20,609 bases of DNA, taken from the IMG/VR virus record IMGVR_UViG_3300046338_000047, positions 1 to 20,609 of that record; one strand, written 5' to 3'. The position numbers and the translations under genes are program-made. The DNA is from a virus. The number at the start of each line of letters is the position of its first letter. Positions within the stretch are counted from its first letter, which is position 1. The notes beneath the pieces are model-generated. The model ran no database searches, was not told the DNA's origin, and saw only the letters and a list, made by a program, of their open reading frames with translations. This document shows, one piece after another, positions 1 to 6,744 of this stretch.

Positions 1-2
1 GC

Positions 3-425
3 ATAAACCTGAGTGAACGTGATGAAACATTGCACAGCGCAGGAGGTGCATGGTTATACCTAACCACATTGAAATACGGAAATCTGCCAAAAAAGGATAA
101 AATAGAGTGCGAAGAGATGTTACCACACGTTATAAAAAGATTAGTCAAGCACGAGGATCATATTATTGAATTGATTTTTGAAAAAGGTGATTTTTGTGGG
201 TTAACGAAACTTGATGTTCAACTGTGGGTCAGAGAGCGTGTGAATTATTGTCTTAAGCAGTTACGTATGCCGTCAATGTATGATGTAGGTAAGACAAAAA
301 TAGGAAGATGGTTTGATAGTGAGACAAAAGGGATAACTCACACCGATTTCTTTGATGGTTTACCTAAATACAGAAAAGGGTTCCCATTAGAGGGTTTTGA
401 TTTTAGTGGATTAATAGAGGTTTAA
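3..425 (+). CDS. nrdB: Ribonucleotide reductase class I small subunit (R2), 3' part
   Basis: This is the C-terminal 140 residues of the R2 subunit; the gene is cut by the window's left edge, and the open frame continues upstream of the TTG at 30 to base 3. R2 holds the metal centre and tyrosyl or equivalent radical used by the large subunit to reduce ribonucleotides in the cytoplasm. Near the left edge the translation reads INLSERDETLHSAGG, matching the family's RDE-x2-H segment, whose Glu (codon 24-26) and His (codon 33-35) are metal ligands. The rest fits the R2 helical C-terminus, ending in an acidic/hydrophobic tail (GFDFSGLIEV) of the kind that docks onto R1. nrdA follows after 4 bases, so the two are almost certainly co-transcribed and translationally linked. 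The other metal ligands lie outside the window, so the metal subclass cannot be judged. Confidence 0.88.
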   Translation: MNLSERDETLHSAGGAWLYLTTLKYGNLPKKDKIECEEMLPHVIKRLVKHEDHIIELIFEKGDFCGLTKLDVQLWVRERVNYCLKQLRMPSMYDVGKTKIGRWFDSETKGITHTDFFDGLPKYRKGFPLEGFDFSGLIEV

Positions 426-429
426 GGTT

Positions 430-2118
430 ATGGATTATGAAGGATTTTCAGAACAACGTAAGTCAGGTCAAAAAAGAGGGACAGTGCCTGATTGGGTAAG
501 TACGGCAGGTTATCAATTACTCTGCAACAAGAACTATATTGATAAAGACGAGACACTCAAGGATAGGCTTAAAAGCATTGCCTCTGTCCTTTCTCAAAAA
601 AAATATTCAATACTACCTATTACTGAACAACGTGTTTTTGACATTCTTTGGAAGGGCTGGTATTCACTACCTACACCTGCCCTGACAAGTATTGGTAAAA
701 ATAATAAGGGTATGCCAGTAAGTTGTACTGGCAACTTAATCCCTGACAGTATTAATGGATTTTACAGCTCCTCTAAAGAGATAGCTGAGCTAACTAAGTC
801 AGGCTTTGGTACCAGCAGTGATTTATCTGCAATAAGACCTAGAGGTACAACAACAAGTAATGGCCTAAGTGCAGCAGGGGTCATGCCTGTTGTAGAACTT
901 ATGACTCAAACTGTACAAAATGTTAGCCAAGGTAAAAATAGGTCAGGTGCATGGGCAGGATATATCACATTTGAGCATGGCGATTTCGACGAGTTCTGCC
1001 AATACATACTCCACAACCCTAAAGCTGTTAATGCAGGATTTACACGTACAGAAAGTTTCTCTAAACTAGTATCTAAAGGTGACCCAGAAGCACACAGGCG
1101 TTTGAAGATGTGGATGAAGATAAGGTTTGAAACTGGGACAGGGTATCTAGTTAAGCGTGATGTGATAAATAAAAGATGGGAGGGTTGGGGTCGTAAAGAT
1201 AGGTTCAGGGCTTCAAATTTGTGTACCGAAGTGGGTTTGCCATCACGTCAAGATTTAAGCTACACTTGTGTATTGAGCAGTATAAACATAGCTAAATATG
1301 ATGAGTGGTCTAAAGATGACATGTTTCTACATGACTCTTTTATTATGCTTAACGCAATAAATGAACTGTTTACTGATATGGCCACCAAAGCAGGTTGGAG
1401 GGATAACCTTGAACTTGCCCGTACATTGAAATTTGCGAAAGAGTACCGTGCTGTTGGTATGGGGGTGTTAGGTTACCATACCTACTTACAATCTAAGTCT
1501 ATACCGTTTTCAGAACAAGAAAAACTCAATAAGCAACTGTTTCAAAAAATACAGTCAGCAGGTGAAATGGTAAGTCGTGGAATATATCAAAGTACAGGAC
1601 TCTCAGCAGTAGATACACCTGGGAGATATAATTATGCACTCTGTGCAGTCGCCCCTACTTTAAGCACAAGCTTAATACAAGGAGGTGTGTCTCAGGGGAT
1701 AGAGCCGGTATTCAGTAATGCCTACACTCAAGCTATGGCAGGTGGCACTGTGAACAGGGTCAACCCAATATTGTTACACCTACTTAAAAGTAAAGGTAAA
1801 GGACAGCAACCTATTCTTGATGACATTGTTGAGCATGATGGAAGTGTCCAGCATTTGGATTGGCTATCAGACCATGAAAGGAGTGTATTCAAAACAGGAT
1901 TTGAAATTGATCAAATGCAGATAATAAGACACGCATCAGCTAGGCAACCCTATATTGATCAAATGCAATCTATAAACCTGTTCAATTGTAATGATCAGAA
2001 ATATATGTCTGATGTACACTCATACGCTTGGTCTAATGACAATATACACAGTTTATACTACCTACACCCAAGTGATAAGGTTAGGCCTGTTCCTAGATGT
2101 GAGTCTTGCGAAGGTTGA
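430..2118 (+). CDS. nrdA: Ribonucleotide reductase class I large subunit (R1), compact phage form
   Basis: This is the catalytic subunit that reduces ribonucleoside diphosphates to deoxy forms for phage DNA synthesis. Visible landmarks: redox Cys99 in PVSCTGN; catalytic Asn263, Cys265 and Glu267 in SNLCTEV; second redox Cys280 in YTCVLSS; the RAVGMGVLGYH segment; the PTLSTSLI...GIEPVFSNAY segment; the radical-transfer tyrosine pair Tyr543-Tyr544 in SLYYL; and a C-terminal Cys557-x2-Cys560 pair that normally relays electrons from thioredoxin or glutaredoxin. At 562 residues it is much shorter than E. coli NrdA (761) and begins close to the catalytic barrel, so the N-terminal ATP-cone that senses dATP appears to be absent. 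That is common in phage enzymes and would make it less sensitive to feedback inhibition. It starts 4 bases after nrdB and is followed by a stem-loop. Confidence 0.95.
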   Translation: MDYEGFSEQRKSGQKRGTVPDWVSTAGYQLLCNKNYIDKDETLKDRLKSIASVLSQKKYSILPITEQRVFDILWKGWYSLPTPALTSIGKNNKGMPVSCTGNLIPDSINGFYSSSKEIAELTKSGFGTSSDLSAIRPRGTTTSNGLSAAGVMPVVELMTQTVQNVSQGKNRSGAWAGYITFEHGDFDEFCQYILHNPKAVNAGFTRTESFSKLVSKGDPEAHRRLKMWMKIRFETGTGYLVKRDVINKRWEGWGRKDRFRASNLCTEVGLPSRQDLSYTCVLSSINIAKYDEWSKDDMFLHDSFIMLNAINELFTDMATKAGWRDNLELARTLKFAKEYRAVGMGVLGYHTYLQSKSIPFSEQEKLNKQLFQKIQSAGEMVSRGIYQSTGLSAVDTPGRYNYALCAVAPTLSTSLIQGGVSQGIEPVFSNAYTQAMAGGTVNRVNPILLHLLKSKGKGQQPILDDIVEHDGSVQHLDWLSDHERSVFKTGFEIDQMQIIRHASARQPYIDQMQSINLFNCNDQKYMSDVHSYAWSNDNIHSLYYLHPSDKVRPVPRCESCEG

Positions 2119-2126
2119 TGGTCAAC

Positions 2127-2154
2127 ACTAACCCTACTTTTTGTTAGGGTTAGT
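2127..2154 (+). terminator. Perfect 10-bp stem-loop after nrdA, possible terminator or processing site
   Basis: ACTAACCCTA (2127-2136) pairs perfectly with TAGGGTTAGT (2145-2154) around an 8-base loop, CTTTTTGT. It lies just after the nrdA stop. No T-run follows the 3' arm (the T-run is in the loop), so it is not a textbook intrinsic terminator. It could be a transcript-end or mRNA-processing hairpin separating the nrd genes from the polymerase genes. Confidence 0.5.
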
Positions 2155-2182
2155 TGTCACTTAATATTCAGGAGGTGCGGGT

Positions 2183-3340
2183 TTGAAGATCTCTAAAAAG
2201 GAAAATAGGGCAAACCTTAATATCATGGCGTTTTACGGTAACGATGATGTTTTTTATTTATCTCGATCTTTTTCTGAGGGTTTTTGTAAGAAACCAAGCA
2301 ATAATAGTAGAAAAGTCAGGAGAATAACTGACCTTATCCTTTTGTTAATTTCCAATGGCCTATACCACTATCCAGAACCTTTCGGTATTTCAATTTCCTC
2401 TGGTGTGACGTTAAAAGGACAACAATACTCATCTTTTGTGCTCAGGAAAGTTGTTAATTACTTAGTGAAAAGGGAGGTTATAAACTATAAGAAAGGTTAT
2501 AGCTTCAAAGGTAATGTACAAAATTCACAAATAGTCCTTGTTCCTTCTTTTCTTAAGAGTTACAAAGAGGAACTAGCTACGGCTAAACAAGATAAAGGAA
2601 CTAGGCGTGTATTTATTAGGGACAAGAACAAAGAGGACATGTTTAAGGAATACAATGACAACACTTTCATGTCTCAGGTTTTTCTTAACAAATACGAGGA
2701 CTTCCTGATAAGTAACAATGTTCTACTAGATGGACTGCCACTTACTGTATCACCTATCTATCGGATTTTTAATGGAGATGAAGATCACGGAGGAAGGCTA
2801 TATGGGAAGTGGACTAACCTACCTAAAGAGACAAGGAAAAGGATTACAATAGGAGGAGAAGGCCTGGCAGAAATTGACTTGAAAGCTTGTACATTGTCAA
2901 TAGCTTGTCATCTTAATGGTATAGAATTAGATAGAGATCCTTACGATTTTGGTGTAAAAAGAGATGTAGCTAAAAAGGCTATGATAATAATGTTTTACTC
3001 TCAGACAGAAATCAGGGCTAAGAGGGCTATAGCAGGGTTAGGAGCAGTTAACGGATTTAAAAAGGGAGAGCTCTTCACCAAGTGTGTTAACCACTTAGAA
3101 GAGAAGGGACTTAAAGGGATAATGATGAAGGGTGAAGGATTGTCCTACATTAAGAAAGAGTCTGATTTTTGTATTGACGTAGTTAATACTTGTATTGAGC
3201 AAAAGGTTGTGGTACTTTCAATACACGATGCTTTCCTGTGCAGGGTTAGCGATGTGGATAAACTGCAAAATAACATAGATATAACCTACTTAAAATGTTT
3301 TAAAAGGCTACCCGAATGTCACAGAATGTTGTTAGATTGA
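2183..3340 (+). CDS. Unrecognised protein with family A polymerase-like (T7 RNAP/Pol I superfamily) palm motifs
   Basis: I do not recognise a named family for this 385-residue protein. It has in order: a basic region and possible winged helix (about 45-115; RRITDLILLLI then VLRKVVNYLVKREVINYKKGY); a GGRLYGKW segment resembling the GRxY strand of T7 RNAP; a motif A-like EIDLKA with Glu230 and Asp232; a motif B-like helix with Arg260, Lys264 and Tyr272, the same R-x3-K-x7-Y spacing as T7 RNAP Arg627/Lys631/Tyr639; and a motif C-like SIHDAF with His348 and Asp349. These are the catalytic and NTP-binding positions of the superfamily, so I infer a small template-directed polymerase or a relic of one. 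No exonuclease domain is seen. The start is TTG at 2183, supported by AGGAGGTG 6 bases upstream. It overlaps the next gene by 25 bases and lies one gene upstream of the true RNA polymerase. Confidence 0.6.
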   Translation: MKISKKENRANLNIMAFYGNDDVFYLSRSFSEGFCKKPSNNSRKVRRITDLILLLISNGLYHYPEPFGISISSGVTLKGQQYSSFVLRKVVNYLVKREVINYKKGYSFKGNVQNSQIVLVPSFLKSYKEELATAKQDKGTRRVFIRDKNKEDMFKEYNDNTFMSQVFLNKYEDFLISNNVLLDGLPLTVSPIYRIFNGDEDHGGRLYGKWTNLPKETRKRITIGGEGLAEIDLKACTLSIACHLNGIELDRDPYDFGVKRDVAKKAMIIMFYSQTEIRAKRAIAGLGAVNGFKKGELFTKCVNHLEEKGLKGIMMKGEGLSYIKKESDFCIDVVNTCIEQKVVVLSIHDAFLCRVSDVDKLQNNIDITYLKCFKRLPECHRMLLD

Positions 3341-3696
3341 AAACTAAAGACAAAAGTACTTTTAAACTGTTCATCCAATATGTCTTCAGGAACTACGGTA
3401 ATAAGGTAGGTATGAGGCTTGAGGACTTGTTAATGTTCATGTGGTATGAGAAAACTTTTCCTAAAGAACTCCTAAATAGGGAAGAACTTTCGAGTATTTA
3501 TTCAGAATTCAAAGAGGATTGTGATAAGCTGACAGATTCTCTTTGTAAGTTTGAGAAGTTTAAAGAGCCTTCACAGAAAGCTTTTGTCGCTACAATATTA
3601 GTGTTAACGGAACTATCACTAGGTTATGGAATATTCCCTAGTGATTATGGCTTCAGTAGCTTCTTTGATTCCCAGGAAAATGTCGATTTCACTTAG
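3316..3696 (+). CDS. Hypothetical protein, 126 residues
   Basis: Not recognised. The predicted protein is mostly helical and charged, with a hydrophobic helix (AFVATILVLTELSLGYG, about 88-104) that is too irregular to call a membrane segment with confidence. The ATG at 3316 lies inside the end of the preceding polymerase-like gene, with an AAAAGG purine run 9 bases upstream, so translation is probably coupled to that gene; a TTG at 3337 is a weaker alternative. It sits between two polymerase-type genes and ends 8 bases before the RNA polymerase start. The arrangement suggests an accessory of transcription or replication, but nothing in the sequence shows this directly. Confidence 0.65.
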   Translation: MSQNVVRLKTKDKSTFKLFIQYVFRNYGNKVGMRLEDLLMFMWYEKTFPKELLNREELSSIYSEFKEDCDKLTDSLCKFEKFKEPSQKAFVATILVLTELSLGYGIFPSDYGFSSFFDSQENVDFT

Positions 3697-3704
3697 GAAA
3701 CAGT

Positions 3705-6008
3705 ATGTCGCCAATCGAAAAACAAATAATTGCTGAGAAAGAGATACTCGATTTAGGTGTATCTAAACTTAAGGAAGTAGCTCTAGAAACTCTCAACGGA
3801 GAGGAAGGGTGGTTACATTCTTATGTCAGGGAATTAGTTTGGCCACTGTCTTTAGTGATACAGGATAGGTTTGAGGCAGAAGATAAAAGAGGAGGGGCAG
3901 GAAGGAAGACCTTATTTTACACCTTACTTAAAGAGGGGTTTGATCCTTTTGCCATATCTGTTTGTGTTCTTAACGCGACAATAAAAAGTGCGATACAAGA
4001 GAGGATACTCTTAACAATCTTATCGGGGGAGATAGGCAATAACATACAGGACTATTTTGGTAAAAAAATAACTAAATTCAATAAAATAGGACTAGGTGTA
4101 ACTTTGCTTCACTCTCTTTCAGTTTCTTCACCAGGACTTTTTGAACTTGAGAAGGATATGGCTACAGGTACGGCAATTTACATGGTACAATTTAAAAGTT
4201 GTAGTAGTTTTAAAACCATAAAAAAATGTATTTCTCTTATATTGGGGAGGTATAGCCCTATGTCTGTTCCTCCTAAAACTTGGACAACAAGTAAAGAGGG
4301 TGGGTACCTATCGAGTGACTTATCTAAAAAAGCAACACTAGTAAGAAAAAGGAGTTCTGAAGCATATGAGAGTGTTTATAGTTATGAAGCAATGCCAGAT
4401 GTCTATGATTCAGTCAACTACATACAATCAGTACCTTACAGAATAAACAGTTTTATTTATGACGCGTTCACAAAAGCAGTGAGAAAGGGATTGAAAGTCA
4501 AAAACCTCCCAGCTTGCAAGCCTCTTACTTTATACTCTTATCCTCTACCAAAAAAACTAACTAAAGATAAGATGACAGAGGAACAAAGAGGTGTTCTTAA
4601 GAAGTGGATGACTGTTAATGGGCACATCAGGAAGGAGAAACAAAGATACCAATCAAAGATGTTCAACATAAAGATCATTAAAGAGGTTTGCGGTAAACTC
4701 CTTAACGAGGGAGACTTCTATTTCCCCCACAACCTAGATTATAGGGGGAGAATATATCCTGTTCCTGTTATTTTTAATCTTCACAGTCTAGACTATGTAA
4801 GGGCTATGTTGTTGTTTTCAGAAGAGAAAGCCCTCAAAAATGAGGAGGGTGTTAAATGGTTAGCAGTCCATGGTGCAAACTGTTTCGGGGTGGATAAAGA
4901 GTCATATGAAGACAGGGAGAGATGGGTAAAAGATAATGAGATGGCTATTCTTTTCGCGTACAGAGAACCTATGGCCTCTACTTTTTGGCACAAAGCTAAA
5001 GACCCTTTTCAGTTTCTAGCGTTTTGTAAAGAGTGGGCAGGGTATTGCAAGTTTGGTTATGGGTACAAAACAGGGCTGCCTATTGGGGTGGATGCAACTT
5101 GTTCTGGTTTGCAACATTACAGCGCTATGTTAAAAGACCCTGTAGGGGCTAGGTATGTTAACATCCTGCCGTCAAATAAACCCCAAGATATATATCAAGA
5201 AGTGGCTAATGTACTTGTCAAAAAACTAGAAGAGCTGGTGGCCTCAGGGGCTATACAAGACTCAGAAGAGGCTAAAAAATGGCTGGCACTAGGGATTAAT
5301 AGGAGTACTACTAAGAGGGTGGTTATGACAACTGTCTACAGTTTAACCCAATACGCATCTAGACAATATATTGAAGAGTACATAATAGACACCAACAAAG
5401 ATGCCTTTATAGATACCTTTAAGGCCAGTTTATGGTTGTCGCCTTTTCTTTGGAAAGCCGTCACAGAGGTGATAAAAGGTGCAAGGGTAGCTATGGATTA
5501 CCTTAAAATGTGTACAAAAGACCTATCTAAGATGCAGGAAGGGATAATATGGCAGGTTCCTAGTGGTTTTATATCCCACCAAAAATGTATGAAGAAAGAG
5601 AAAAAAGAAGTCAAGTGTGATTTTGGAGACAGGAGGATATCTCTCACTATCTATGATGACTCAGACAAGATAAACTCAAGTAAACAAGTTAATGCAGTTT
5701 GCCCTAATATTATCCACAGCCTAGATGCCTGTCATCTAATGATGGTTGCTAATAGGTCTAAAGGGGAGGGTTTGTCAGGGTTCGGTGCTATACATGATTG
5801 TTTTTTTACGCACCCTAGTGATGTAGGTGTTTTACAGAAGGTTATAAGAGAGTCTTTTGTGGACATGTACCATGAAAGTTCTTTTTTAGAAGATTTTAAG
5901 GTCTTCTTAGAATATAAATATAACATAAAACTACCTCAAGTACCTGTAGATGATAGTTTTACCCTCAACCTAAGAGAGGTCTTACAAAGCCCTTATTTTT
6001 TCTGCTAG
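3705..6008 (+). CDS. Single-subunit T7-type DNA-directed RNA polymerase
   Basis: This phage RNA polymerase transcribes phage genes from its own promoters without host sigma factors. Landmarks align with T7 gp1: FPHNLDYRGRIYPV; WLAVHGANCFGVDK; PFQFLAFCKEWAG; motif A with catalytic Asp463 (IGVDATCSGLQH); motif B with Arg533, Lys537 and Tyr545 (NRSTTKRVVMTTVYS); and motif C with His697 and catalytic Asp698 (AIHDCFF). The length of 767 is below T7's 883, with a shorter N-terminal region. In motif B the Tyr-Gly-Ser of T7 is Tyr-Ser-Leu here, so the ribose-discriminating Tyr is kept but the Gly after it is not. The C-terminus ends YFFC, comparable to T7's FAFA foot. GGAAACAG precedes the ATG. The gene sits directly before the packaging genes, so it probably drives the late module. 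Confidence 0.95.
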   Translation: MSPIEKQIIAEKEILDLGVSKLKEVALETLNGEEGWLHSYVRELVWPLSLVIQDRFEAEDKRGGAGRKTLFYTLLKEGFDPFAISVCVLNATIKSAIQERILLTILSGEIGNNIQDYFGKKITKFNKIGLGVTLLHSLSVSSPGLFELEKDMATGTAIYMVQFKSCSSFKTIKKCISLILGRYSPMSVPPKTWTTSKEGGYLSSDLSKKATLVRKRSSEAYESVYSYEAMPDVYDSVNYIQSVPYRINSFIYDAFTKAVRKGLKVKNLPACKPLTLYSYPLPKKLTKDKMTEEQRGVLKKWMTVNGHIRKEKQRYQSKMFNIKIIKEVCGKLLNEGDFYFPHNLDYRGRIYPVPVIFNLHSLDYVRAMLLFSEEKALKNEEGVKWLAVHGANCFGVDKESYEDRERWVKDNEMAILFAYREPMASTFWHKAKDPFQFLAFCKEWAGYCKFGYGYKTGLPIGVDATCSGLQHYSAMLKDPVGARYVNILPSNKPQDIYQEVANVLVKKLEELVASGAIQDSEEAKKWLALGINRSTTKRVVMTTVYSLTQYASRQYIEEYIIDTNKDAFIDTFKASLWLSPFLWKAVTEVIKGARVAMDYLKMCTKDLSKMQEGIIWQVPSGFISHQKCMKKEKKEVKCDFGDRRISLTIYDDSDKINSSKQVNAVCPNIIHSLDACHLMMVANRSKGEGLSGFGAIHDCFFTHPSDVGVLQKVIRESFVDMYHESSFLEDFKVFLEYKYNIKLPQVPVDDSFTLNLREVLQSPYFFC

Positions 6009-6051
6009 GTCCAGTAATAAACAACAACTTAGATGCTGTTCAATTAATGTC

Positions 6052-6081
6052 GACTATATAAAGAGACTGTGACCATATAAA
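6052..6081 (+). promoter_or_regulatory. Two GAC(T/C)ATATAAA direct repeats, candidate phage RNAP promoter pair
   Basis: The 157-base gap between the RNA polymerase and the late genes holds GACTATATAAA at 6052-6062 and GACCATATAAA at 6071-6081, 19 bases apart. The first reads ACTATATAAAGAGA, loosely like the ACTATAGGGAGA core of T7 promoters. The position, just before the late operon, suits promoters for the phage enzyme. I saw no further copy in the other gaps, so the assignment is tentative. Downstream, GTGACGC-ATA-GCGATCAC (about 6097-6114) can form a short bulged hairpin. Confidence 0.3.
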
Positions 6082-6165
6082 ACAGACATCACTTTGTGAC
6101 GCATAGCGATCACCCTGCTGCACAGTGTGTGTTAGAATTAAACGAAACACTATGAAAATGACCCT

Positions 6166-6741
6166 ATGAACAATTTTGAAGGTAGGACACTTAAGCCACT
6201 GACCTACGACGAGATAAAAGAATTACCAGATACAGAGAAGCCTAATTATAGAGGTGAAGATTCTCTAGGTAAATATATCGTTGACGGTTATGGTATTAAA
6301 AGACGAGAGGGTGAGAGGGGTGGGCCTTTGGCAGAAAGACCACCTCTGGTGACTGAAAGATCAGAGTCACCCCAACCTAAGGTAGCTAAAATACAGAAAA
6401 AAACCCTTAAGTCATTCTTAGCTAATAAACCAAGATGGAAAGACCCAGGGGAGATACTGTTAGCTATAGCTAATGGTGATAAAGAATTTTTCAACAACTC
6501 TAGGCTAAACAAAGATACGAAAGTAGAGGATATCCCTCTTTTCATGAGAATGGATGCTGCTAAGCAACTTCTACCTTACCTATACAGTAAGCCTGTGTCT
6601 ATACTAGAGACAGAAGAAACAGTAGAAGAGAAAGCACATAGGCCTCAGGTCATGGTTATTCTCGGCAGTAACGGTCATGAGCTTGTTAAACCTGAAAATA
6701 GAGGTTATAATGGTTTAGAAGATAACCAAGAAGAGATTTGA
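6166..6741 (+). CDS. terS: Probable terminase small subunit
   Basis: Small terminase subunits bind the packaging site on phage DNA and hand it to the large subunit. The evidence here is mainly position: it ends 3 bases before the large terminase. The central region (about residues 75-145) is helical and includes RMDAAKQLLPYLYSKP, a segment type common in phage proteins annotated as small terminases. The first 70 residues are proline-rich, charged and probably disordered, and the C-terminal 45 residues are acidic. No helix-turn-helix can be called with confidence. The ATG at 6166 has a poor Shine-Dalgarno; it overlaps the TGA of a five-codon frame (ATG at 6152, MKMTL) that could couple initiation. 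Confidence 0.6.
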   Translation: MNNFEGRTLKPLTYDEIKELPDTEKPNYRGEDSLGKYIVDGYGIKRREGERGGPLAERPPLVTERSESPQPKVAKIQKKTLKSFLANKPRWKDPGEILLAIANGDKEFFNNSRLNKDTKVEDIPLFMRMDAAKQLLPYLYSKPVSILETEETVEEKAHRPQVMVILGSNGHELVKPENRGYNGLEDNQEEI

Positions 6742-6744
6742 AAT

